5,712 nt of DNA, taken from the NCBI GenBank assembly GCA_900769835.1, contig CAAGIE010000003.1:1-5712 (forward strand), in the 5' to 3' direction. The position numbers and the translations under genes were made by a program. This DNA is from an uncultured Oscillospiraceae bacterium. Lineage in GTDB: Bacteria; Bacillota; Clostridia; Oscillospirales; Oscillospiraceae. Below are positions 1 through 4,482 of this stretch, in pieces; position 1 is the first letter of the stretch, and every line of letters starts with the position of its first letter. The notes beneath the pieces were generated by a model that did no database searches, was not told where the DNA came from, and was given only the letters and a program-made list of their open reading frames with translations.

Positions 1-18
1 AATCTCCTCTTAGTACCA
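1..18 (+). repeat. Possible 3' end of a tRNA or tRNA remnant, cut by the window edge
   Basis: Positions 1-9 read AATCTCCTC, the same nine bases as the end of the T loop and the 3' T-stem side of tRNA-Ala on the opposite strand (70 down to 62). Positions 15-18 read ACCA, matching the discriminator base plus CCA of that tRNA. This is what the tail of a convergent plus-strand tRNA ending in CCA would look like. The spacing is one base short for a canonical T-stem, seven-base acceptor, discriminator and CCA, so it could equally be a decayed inverted copy or chance. The 5' part lies outside the window, so folding and identity cannot be tested. Low confidence. Confidence 0.25.
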
Positions 19-52
19 AAAAAGAGACCACCCGATGGGTGGTCTCTTTTTT
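18..52. terminator. Bidirectional intrinsic terminator of tRNA-Ala
   Basis: A GC-rich stem pairs 24-33 with 37-46 around a three-base loop (34-36). It is flanked by six A (18-23) and six T (47-52), so it has a U-tract in either direction. On the minus strand it follows the CCA end of tRNA-Ala directly, and the T run at 47-52 overlaps the last tRNA base at 52. Pairing continues outward to 15-55, giving a 19-bp perfect inverted repeat. The same hairpin would stop transcription arriving from the left on the plus strand. Confidence 0.9.
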
Positions 53-127
53 GGTGGACTCGAGGAGATTCGAACTCCCGACCCCCGCAATGCGAATGCG
101 ATGCGCTCCCAACTGCGCTACAAGCCC
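52..127 (-). tRNA. tRNA-Ala, anticodon CGC
   Basis: The minus strand gives a 76-nt cloverleaf with encoded CCA. The acceptor pairs GGGCTTG with CGAGTCC. The D stem is GCGC/GCGC, the anticodon stem TCGCA/TGCGG, and the anticodon loop TTCGCAT with CGC at positions 34-36. The T stem is GGGAG/CTCCT and the T loop TTCGAAT. The acceptor carries the G3-U70 wobble pair, the main identity element recognised by alanyl-tRNA synthetase, which confirms the alanine assignment. CGC reads the codon GCG. A consensus promoter starts transcription only about six bases upstream of the 5' end, and a terminator follows the CCA directly, so this is a single-gene unit. The CCA end shares a few bases with the terminator inverted repeat. 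Confidence 0.95.
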
Positions 128-139
128 ATATTCGCGTTA

Positions 140-168
140 ATTGTACACCCACCCTTCCAAGATGTCAA
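140..168 (-). promoter_or_regulatory. Sigma-A promoter of tRNA-Ala
   Basis: On the minus strand the -35 box is TTGACA (168-163) and the -10 box TACAAT (145-140), with a 17-base spacer: a perfect -35 and five of six at -10. The predicted start is near 133, leaving a leader of about six bases before the tRNA. This near-consensus form fits a strongly expressed stable RNA gene. Confidence 0.9.
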
Positions 169-208
169 TAAAGCTTGCGCATCTTCCCAAAAACAGGCGG
201 AATTCGGC

Positions 209-237
209 TTGACAAACCGGTGCGCCTATGCTAAAAT
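209..237 (+). promoter_or_regulatory. Sigma-A promoter of tRNA-Ser
   Basis: The -35 box TTGACA (209-214) and -10 box TAAAAT (232-237) are separated by 17 bases, and a TG dinucleotide at 229-230 makes an extended -10. The predicted start is near 244, giving a leader of about 26 bases that RNase P would remove. It is divergent from the tRNA-Ala promoter, with 40 bp between the two -35 boxes. Confidence 0.9.
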
Positions 238-269
238 AGCTGAGCGTGAACGAAATATGCTTATTATTC

Positions 270-361
270 GGAGTGATACCCAAGAGGCCGAAGGGGCTCC
301 CCTGCTAAGGGAGTAGGTGGTCAAAAGCCACGCGAGGGTTCAAATCCCTCTCACTCCGCCA
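270..361 (+). tRNA. tRNA-Ser, anticodon GCT
   Basis: A 92-nt class II tRNA with encoded CCA. The acceptor pairs GGAGTGA (270-276) perfectly with TCACTCC (351-357), followed by discriminator G358 and CCA 359-361. The anticodon stem CTCCC/GGGAG closes the loop CTGCTAA with anticodon GCT, reading AGC and AGU. A long variable arm pairs GTGGT with GCCAC around CAAAA, which is the feature seryl-tRNA synthetase recognises. The T stem is GAGGG/CCCTC with loop TTCAAAT. It has its own promoter and terminator, so it is a single-gene unit. Confidence 0.97.
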
Positions 362-365
362 CGAA

Positions 366-392
366 CCTCTCACCGTAAAGTGAGAGGTTTTT
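366..392 (+). terminator. Intrinsic terminator of tRNA-Ser
   Basis: CCTCTCAC (366-373) pairs perfectly with GTGAGAGG (380-387) around a six-base loop, followed by TTTTT (388-392). It begins four bases after the tRNA CCA end and insulates the tRNA from the downstream membrane-protein gene. Confidence 0.92.
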
Positions 393-396
393 ACTA

Positions 397-425
397 TTGA
401 ATTTTAATAATTCTTACAGTACAAT
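397..425 (+). promoter_or_regulatory. Predicted promoter of the DUF975 gene
   Basis: The -35 box is TTGAAT (397-402, four of six to consensus) and the -10 box TACAAT (420-425, five of six), 17 bases apart. The predicted start is near 432. That puts a start codon at 433 at or before the transcript's first bases and supports translation from 457. The -10 box is half of a perfect 12-bp palindrome, TACAATATTGTA (420-431), a possible operator. Confidence 0.7.
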
Positions 426-445
426 ATTGTAAATGCATTCTGTTT

Positions 446-450
446 GGAGG
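446..450 (+). promoter_or_regulatory. Ribosome binding site of the DUF975 gene
   Basis: GGAGG lies six bases before ATG 457 and decides between two in-frame ATGs. The alternative at 433 has no ribosome site and sits at the predicted transcription start. Confidence 0.88.
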
Positions 451-456
451 ACACCT

Positions 457-1164
457 ATGCAACCCCGTGACTACAAAGAAAGAGCCAGAGAAATGCTCTC
501 CGGAAAATACCCCTTTTCTGTTATCTACTATCTCTGCGGCGCGCTCCTGGGCAGTGCTTTAGCAGGCGCACTGATCACACATCCCGCATATTTTGCGTTT
601 GTGTCTGAGCCTTTTAACAAAAATATTCTTCCCCGAATTCCCGAATCCTTGAATTTTATCGTTTACGGTATCCTGCTCTATACGATACTGATTGAGGTTC
701 TGAGAGTCGCACAACTAATGGTTGGCGGCATGGTGGATTTAGGTGTTGCCCGCTACACTCTGAACCTCCACGACGGCCACCCCACCAGAATCAGAACGCT
801 CTTCTCCCAGGCTAACAACTTTACCAACGCTTGCGTACTCTTCTACTTCCGCAAGATCGTTGTGGTGCTGAAGACCTTGATCCTGATCGCACCCGGCATC
901 GTCGCCCACTACGAATACGCAATGACACAGTTCATTATGTGTGACTACCCTGATATGACTGCCCGCCAGGCAATGGCAGAATCCAAGGAACTGATGAACG
1001 GTCACAAGATGGAACTGTTCAAACTGGATCTTTCCTTCATCGGCTGGCACATTCTGTGCATTGCCACACTGGGTGTCGGCTATATCTTCCTGCGCCCCTA
1101 TATGGTCAGCGCAAAGGTTGCTTTCTATCGTGAACTGTATCCCGCAGAAATGATTGACCAATAA
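457..1164 (+). CDS. DUF975 family integral membrane protein
   Basis: A 235-residue protein resembling the DUF975 (PF06161) family of clostridial and bacillar membrane proteins, whose biochemical role is unknown. Hydrophobic segments lie near residues 21-42, 66-96, 128-150 and 189-214, so at least four membrane spans are likely. The most family-typical part is the C-terminal half: ARQAMAESKELMNGHK (169-184) leads into LDLSFIGWHIL (190-200), a glycine-rich span (TLGVGYIFL) and PYMVSAKVAFYREL (214-227). The motif GGMVDLGVARY (90-100) also fits. Start 457 was chosen for its GGAGG site; ATG 433 would add eight residues with no support. It is a single-gene unit between the tRNA-Ser terminator and a terminator shared with converging kamA, so its neighbours give no clue to function. 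The family call is by eye; the membrane nature is secure. Confidence 0.85.
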   Translation: MQPRDYKERAREMLSGKYPFSVIYYLCGALLGSALAGALITHPAYFAFVSEPFNKNILPRIPESLNFIVYGILLYTILIEVLRVAQLMVGGMVDLGVARYTLNLHDGHPTRIRTLFSQANNFTNACVLFYFRKIVVVLKTLILIAPGIVAHYEYAMTQFIMCDYPDMTARQAMAESKELMNGHKMELFKLDLSFIGWHILCIATLGVGYIFLRPYMVSAKVAFYRELYPAEMIDQ

Positions 1165-1170
1165 AAAACA

Positions 1171-1192
1171 CCCCCGATCTTCGGATCGGGGG
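1171..1192. terminator. Shared bidirectional terminator with UUCG tetraloop
   Basis: CCCCCGATC (1171-1179) pairs perfectly with GATCGGGGG (1184-1192) across a TTCG loop closed by C-G, the exceptionally stable cUUCGg tetraloop when read on the plus strand. It starts six bases after the DUF975 stop and is followed by TTAATTTTA on the plus strand. On the minus strand the run opposite 1162-1169 supplies TTTTTT for kamA. It therefore serves both convergent genes. Confidence 0.92.
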
Positions 1193-1198
1193 TTAATT

Positions 1199-2446
1199 TT
1201 ATTCGCCGTGCAGACGCTTCTTTCTGGGCAGATCGGTGGGCTCAAAATTCAGGCCCTTACCCTGCTCCAAACCGGCAATGCCATTGACAGAATTTTCCTT
1301 TTCGCCGCGGCACACACTGCAATTACAATTGCAGTCATAATGCTTGGGCTCGGTGTAGGTAGTGATTACGCCCTCAAAGTTACGCAGAACCACCTTATTG
1401 GGTGTCTGGCTCAAAACATAATTGGGCATTACGGGAATCTTACCTCCACCGCCGGGCGCATCCACAACAAAAGTGGGAACGCAGAAGCCGCTGGTATGAC
1501 CACGCAATGCTTCAATGATCTCAATACCCTTGCTGACGGGCGTACGGAAATGGGAAAGACCCAGGCTCAAGTCGCAAGCATAAATATAGTAGGGACGCAC
1601 ACGGATCCGAACCAGTTCATTCACCAGTTCCTTCATCACGTGAACGCAATCATTCACACCTGCCAGCAGAACACTTTGGTTGCCGAGAGGAATGCCGGCA
1701 TTTGCCAGTCTTGCGCAAGCTTCAGCGGACTCGGCTGTGATCTCGTTGGGGTGATTGAAATGTACATTGACCCAAATAGGATGATACTTTTTCAACATAT
1801 CGCACAACTCATTTGTAACGCGCTGGGGCATCACCACAGGCACACGGGTGCCAAGACGGATCACCTGCACGTGAGGAATTGCACGGAGAGAAGAAATTAC
1901 ATACTCCAGCATATCATCGGTCTGCATTAGCACATCGCCGCCGGAAACCAGCACATCGCGCACCTCAGGATGATTGCGGATATATTCAATACAAGCATCG
2001 ATCTGCTCTCTGGGAAGCGCATTGTCGGTCTGGCCCACCATACGGCGGCGAGTGCAATGACGGCAATAAGCAGCGCAACAGTCGGTAATCAGGAACAGAA
2101 CGCGGTCAGGATACCGATGGGTCAGGCCCTTTACCGGAGAATCCGTGTCTTCGTGGAGAGAGTCCGCAGACTCCTCAGGAGCGAAATACAATTCCGCTTC
2201 CGTGGGAATTGCTTGCTTTCGAATCGGGTCGTTGGGATCGTTCAGATCGATCAAGGACAGATAATACGGGGTCACTGCCATACGGAAAGTGCTGAGACAA
2301 TTTGCAATGCCACGCTCTTCTTCCGGAGTCAGATCAATATATTTCTTCAATTCTTCCAGGGTCTCAACCCGGTTTCTTGCCTGCCATTTCCAATCATTCC
2401 ACTGCTGCTCCGATACATCAGCAAACAGGCCATTTCTTGTAATCAT
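1199..2446 (-). CDS. kamA: L-lysine 2,3-aminomutase (radical SAM, PLP)
   Basis: Converts L-lysine to L-beta-lysine in the cytoplasm using S-adenosylmethionine, a [4Fe-4S] cluster and pyridoxal phosphate. The 415 residues match the length of the Clostridium subterminale enzyme (416) and align along its whole length by recall. Cys124, Cys128 and Cys131 form the CxxxCxxC cluster motif. Lys336 in PGGGGK is the expected PLP lysine. Asp292 (CDLSLG) and Asp329 (VVDAPGG) match the two aspartates that bind the substrate's amino group; related glutamate 2,3-aminomutases replace these, so lysine is the likely substrate. Cys267 with Cys374, Cys376 and Cys379 match the intersubunit zinc ligands. Start ATG 2446 has GGAGG nine bases upstream; ATG 2467 lies beyond that site. 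It is second in a unit with gtrA, 42 nt after its stop. No other beta-lysine pathway gene is present, so catabolism and compatible-solute synthesis cannot be told apart. Confidence 0.95.
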   Translation of the reverse strand: MITRNGLFADVSEQQWNDWKWQARNRVETLEELKKYIDLTPEEERGIANCLSTFRMAVTPYYLSLIDLNDPNDPIRKQAIPTEAELYFAPEESADSLHEDTDSPVKGLTHRYPDRVLFLITDCCAAYCRHCTRRRMVGQTDNALPREQIDACIEYIRNHPEVRDVLVSGGDVLMQTDDMLEYVISSLRAIPHVQVIRLGTRVPVVMPQRVTNELCDMLKKYHPIWVNVHFNHPNEITAESAEACARLANAGIPLGNQSVLLAGVNDCVHVMKELVNELVRIRVRPYYIYACDLSLGLSHFRTPVSKGIEIIEALRGHTSGFCVPTFVVDAPGGGGKIPVMPNYVLSQTPNKVVLRNFEGVITTYTEPKHYDCNCNCSVCRGEKENSVNGIAGLEQGKGLNFEPTDLPRKKRLHGE

Positions 2447-2455
2447 ATTCTGTAT

Positions 2456-2460
2456 CCTCC
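2456..2460 (-). promoter_or_regulatory. Ribosome binding site of kamA
   Basis: The minus strand reads GGAGG nine bases before ATG 2446. It lies inside the reading frame that would start at ATG 2467, which rules that start out. Confidence 0.88.
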
Positions 2461-2463
2461 AAA

Positions 2464-2482
2464 GCATACGGTTGTATGCATA
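2464..2482. repeat. Small inverted repeat between gtrA and kamA
   Basis: GCATAC (2464-2469) and GTATGC (2474-2479) form a perfect 6-bp stem with a four-base loop. The right arm also lies in the self-complementary octamer TATGCATA (2475-2482). In the mRNA the hairpin sits three bases upstream of the kamA ribosome site. It has no U-run, so it is not a terminator. It could modulate kamA translation, mark a processing site, or be chance. Confidence 0.45.
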
Positions 2483-2488
2483 ATCTAC

Positions 2489-2911
2489 TCACTGCTTCTT
2501 TTTGCGAAAAACAATAAACTTGCTTGCCAAATAATTCAGCACGATCACAAAGATACTTGTGCCGATCTTCACCCAGTTACCATTCCAACTCAACCGGTCA
2601 CAAAGCAGGAAAATGATCGCCGTTTCCAGAACACCGGTGAACACCCGCAGTCCGGCAAATTCGCAAAATTCGAAAAAAACGGTTCTTAGAGCCCAATCGT
2701 GGCTACGAAACACAAAAGGCTTGTTGGTAAGATATGCAACGATCACGGCCAAAAGCCAGGAGATCGCATTGCTGACGGAAGCGTAACAATGAAATTTGTT
2801 ATACAGCAGGAAATACACGCCATAGCTGACCGCAGTGGTAACCACTCCGAAAAACAGGTATGTGAGCAATTCCTTGTACCTATCAAACAAGGCAATCCAT
2901 CGTCGAAACAT
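2489..2911 (-). CDS. GtrA-like four-helix membrane protein
   Basis: A 140-residue protein of the GtrA family (PF04138), small membrane proteins linked to moving polyprenyl-phosphate-linked sugars or to cell-surface polysaccharide synthesis. Four hydrophobic spans lie near residues 14-36, 44-62, 85-104 and 114-132. The two halves carry related motifs at their ends, AYLTNKPFVFRS (59-70) and LNYLASKFIVFRKK (125-138), the N-x-x-x-x-F-V-F pattern typical of the family, and the tail is basic (RKKKQ). ATG 2911 was chosen because GGAG lies eight bases upstream and a promoter places the transcript start near 2926. The longer frame from 2944 would begin upstream of that start. It is first in a unit with kamA. 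No glycosyltransferase is adjacent, so the sugar substrate is unknown. Confidence 0.9.
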   Translation of the reverse strand: MFRRWIALFDRYKELLTYLFFGVVTTAVSYGVYFLLYNKFHCYASVSNAISWLLAVIVAYLTNKPFVFRSHDWALRTVFFEFCEFAGLRVFTGVLETAIIFLLCDRLSWNGNWVKIGTSIFVIVLNYLASKFIVFRKKKQ

Positions 2912-2919
2912 TCCATCAT

Positions 2920-2923
2920 CTCC
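2920..2923 (-). promoter_or_regulatory. Ribosome binding site of the GtrA-like gene
   Basis: GGAG on the minus strand, eight bases before ATG 2911. With the promoter just upstream it excludes the longer frame from 2944. Confidence 0.7.
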
Positions 2924-2932
2924 ATTAGATGC

Positions 2933-2961
2933 ATTATAGCACAACCCATAGCATTTTGCAA
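2933..2961 (-). promoter_or_regulatory. Promoter of the gtrA-kamA unit
   Basis: The minus strand has a perfect -10 box TATAAT (2938-2933) with an extended TG two bases upstream. The -35 box TTGCAA (2961-2956) matches consensus at four of six, with a 17-base spacer. The predicted start is near 2926, giving a leader of about 15 bases that holds only the ribosome site. The next unit's terminator ends 17 bp upstream, so gtrA-kamA is probably transcribed independently of the aminotransferase. Confidence 0.82.
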
Positions 2962-2978
2962 GAAATATAGTATACCAT

Positions 2979-3007
2979 AAAAAAAGAGGAGGGTTTCCCC
3001 TCCTCTT
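2979..3007 (-). terminator. Intrinsic terminator of the aspartate aminotransferase
   Basis: On the minus strand AAGAGGAGGG (3007-2998) pairs perfectly with CCCTCCTCTT (2993-2984) around a GAAA tetraloop, and a run of seven T ends at 2979. It begins ten bases after the aminotransferase stop. The plus-strand reading lacks a U-run, so it acts in one direction. Confidence 0.93.
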
Positions 3008-3017
3008 ATAAGCTATA

Positions 3018-4292
3018 TTAGCCCATCAGCTTTTCCAGTGCAGACAGCTTTGCACAGATGCAGAATACTTCCATAGCCTTCTCCAATTCCGGTACGGGAG
3101 GCAGACTGGGAGCAATACGGATATTGCTATCGGCAGGATCCTTGCCATAGGGATAGGTAGCGCCGGCAGGAGTCATCACAACACCGGCCTCTTCGCACAA
3201 CTGCAGCAAACGCTTTGCGGTACCGGGCATAGCGTTGAAGCTGACAAAATAACCGCCCTTGGGGTTGTTCCAGCGGCCAATGCCGATGGGACGGATCTCA
3301 CGCTCCAGATAATCGCTGACAACCTTGAACTTAGGAGCCAGGCATGCAGCGTGGCGCTTCATAATTTCAATGGTGTGCGCCTTATCCTTCAGGTAGCGCA
3401 CGTGGCGAACCTGATTGACCTTGTCGTGAGAGATCATCTGAATACCGATCATCTTGGACAGATACTTAATGTTTGCCTCAGAAGCAGCCATAACGGAAAT
3501 GCCGCCGCCCGCCAGAGTGATCTTGGAAGTAGATGCAAACTCATAGACCATATCGGGGTTGCCGGCCTTCTCGCACAGAGCCAGAATGTCGGGGAACTCC
3601 ACATAGTCACCCTCAAACTCGTGAACGCCGTATGCGTTATCCCACATGACTGCAAAGTCGGGAGCAGCGGGCTTCAGGTTTGCAATGCGGTTGATGGTCT
3701 CCTCAGAATAGATAATGCCGTCAGGATTGGAGTACTTAGGTACACACCAGATACCCTTTACTGCAGGATCCTTTACCAGCTCTTCCACCTGATCCATATC
3801 GGGGCCGTTATCGGTCATTGCCACAGTGATCAACTCAGCGCCAAAGAACTCAGTGATCTTGAAATGGCGGTCATAGCCGGGGCTGGGGCAAAGGAACTTC
3901 ACAACTTCTTCCTTGCACCAGGGACGCTGGCTATGGAGAAGACCGTGGGTATAAGCACGGGCAATATGATCGTACATCAGAGTCAGGCTGGAAGCGCCAC
4001 CCACAAAGGTCTGCTCGGGCTTACAACCCAGAATGTCCGCCCAGTAAGCTCTTGCACAGGGCATACCTGCCAGCTCACCATAGTTGCGGGAGTCGATGCC
4101 GTCGACCACACAATCAGCAGTATTATTCAGTTCTTCCAGAATATCAGCAACCACATCCAACTGTGCCTTAGCAGGCTTGCCGCGAGCCATATTCAGTTTT
4201 AACTGCTGAGCCTTGCAGGCATTATACTGCTCCTTAACCAGAGCATATTCTGCCTCCAGTTGAGCACGGGAAAGTTCAGTATAAATCGCCAT
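3018..4292 (-). CDS. Aspartate aminotransferase, type Ic (PLP, fold type I)
   Basis: Cytoplasmic PLP enzyme expected to interconvert aspartate plus 2-oxoglutarate with oxaloacetate plus glutamate. The 424 residues fit the type Ic subgroup (PF12897; Corynebacterium glutamicum AspT is about this size) rather than the roughly 395-residue common types. Fold-type I landmarks appear in order: RGKP (37-40) near the N-terminus, YSNPDG (187-192), DNAY (218-221) with the PLP-pyridine aspartate Asp218, STSK (254-257) with Lys257 as the likely Schiff-base lysine, and RIAPSLPP (392-399) with Arg392 as the likely substrate-carboxylate arginine. Start ATG 4292 has AGGTGG eight bases upstream; a GTG at 4304 lies inside that site and is rejected. 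It forms its own unit, divergent from glnN. Substrate specificity within this subgroup is inferred from the family, so related amino acids cannot be excluded. Confidence 0.9.
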   Translation of the reverse strand: MAIYTELSRAQLEAEYALVKEQYNACKAQQLKLNMARGKPAKAQLDVVADILEELNNTADCVVDGIDSRNYGELAGMPCARAYWADILGCKPEQTFVGGASSLTLMYDHIARAYTHGLLHSQRPWCKEEVVKFLCPSPGYDRHFKITEFFGAELITVAMTDNGPDMDQVEELVKDPAVKGIWCVPKYSNPDGIIYSEETINRIANLKPAAPDFAVMWDNAYGVHEFEGDYVEFPDILALCEKAGNPDMVYEFASTSKITLAGGGISVMAASEANIKYLSKMIGIQMISHDKVNQVRHVRYLKDKAHTIEIMKRHAACLAPKFKVVSDYLEREIRPIGIGRWNNPKGGYFVSFNAMPGTAKRLLQLCEEAGVVMTPAGATYPYGKDPADSNIRIAPSLPPVPELEKAMEVFCICAKLSALEKLMG

Positions 4293-4300
4293 AATATTTA

Positions 4301-4306
4301 CCACCT
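4301..4306 (-). promoter_or_regulatory. Ribosome binding site of the aminotransferase
   Basis: AGGTGG on the minus strand, eight bases before ATG 4292. The in-frame GTG at 4304 overlaps it and so cannot sensibly be the start. Confidence 0.78.
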
Positions 4307-4330
4307 ATCTACATATTTTAAAGCATGGTC

Positions 4331-4359
4331 ATTATATACTACAAAGTGGGAAATTGCAA
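4331..4359 (-). promoter_or_regulatory. Promoter of the aspartate aminotransferase
   Basis: The minus strand reads TTGCAA (4359-4354), a 17-base spacer, then a perfect TATAAT (4336-4331). The predicted start is near 4324, with a leader of about 32 bases. The -35 hexamer and spacing are the same as at the gtrA promoter. Confidence 0.82.
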
Positions 4360-4408
4360 GGTATAACTGTAAAATCTGCTATATTCCTATATTTTTTCAG
4401 TTTTACTC

Positions 4409-4431
4409 TTGCAAATACGATCAATTTGCAA
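4409..4431. repeat. 8-7-8 inverted repeat, candidate operator for glnN
   Basis: TTGCAAAT (4409-4416) and ATTTGCAA (4424-4431) are perfect inverted copies separated by seven bases. The dyad covers the predicted glnN -35 box and the whole spacer, stopping at the -10, a position where a bound protein would block RNA polymerase. It has no U-run and lies upstream of the predicted start, so it is not a terminator. It does not match the GlnR/TnrA pattern TGTNA-N7-TNACA. The regulator is unknown. Confidence 0.6.
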
Positions 4432-4437
4432 TAATAT
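4409..4437 (+). promoter_or_regulatory. Predicted promoter of glnN
   Basis: TTGCAA (4409-4414), a 17-base spacer and TAATAT (4432-4437) match the consensus at four of six in each box. The predicted start is near 4444, giving a leader of about 39 bases. An AT-rich stretch with T-runs (4380-4405) lies just upstream of the -35 box and could act as an UP element. The assignment rests on spacing and on the same -35 hexamer seen in two neighbouring promoters; the weak -10 fits a gene that needs an activator or is tightly controlled. Confidence 0.55.
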
Positions 4438-4446
4438 CTATGATAT
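4434..4446. repeat. Short dyad at the predicted glnN transcription start
   Basis: ATATC (4434-4438) and GATAT (4442-4446) are perfect inverted copies around TAT. The element begins three bases after the larger dyad and overlaps the -10 box and predicted start. At five bases per arm in AT-rich DNA it could easily be chance. Confidence 0.3.
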
Positions 4447-4482
4447 GTCAAATAATCTCTCGCGATGAAAGGATCTTATCTT

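Noticed and set aside
1..70. Attachment site of an element integrated at tRNA-Ala
   Set aside because: Integration duplicates a tRNA end as a direct repeat; the repeat here is inverted and separated only by a terminator, with no integrase in view.
35..316. Plus-strand 93-codon open frame
   Set aside because: It runs antisense through tRNA-Ala and into tRNA-Ser; its first half is the well-known false protein obtained by translating the wrong strand of a tRNA.
739..1245. Minus-strand 168-codon open frame
   Set aside because: It crosses the UUCG terminator and lies antisense to the DUF975 gene; no motif or ribosome site supports it.
1154..1930. Plus-strand 258-codon open frame, and another at 1970-2689
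   Set aside because: Both lie antisense to kamA or gtrA, whose minus-strand frames show full family motifs, ribosome sites and terminators.
2484..2520. Separate promoter for kamA within the end of gtrA
   Set aside because: The best pair found, TTCGCA with GATTAT at 17 bases, matches only four of six in each box with no extended -10; too weak to list.
3351..4202. Plus-strand 283-codon open frame
   Set aside because: It is antisense to the aspartate aminotransferase, has no recognisable domain and no ribosome site; the opposite strand carries all expected PLP-enzyme motifs.
4361..4482. GlnR/TnrA operator upstream of glnN
   Set aside because: Only a half site TGTAA (4368-4372) is present; the second half TNACA is missing at the required spacing.
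4465..4482. Earlier in-frame ATG (4465) for glnN
   Set aside because: It lies upstream of the only ribosome site (AAAGGA, 4468-4473) and would add residues not expected at the N-terminus of type III enzymes.
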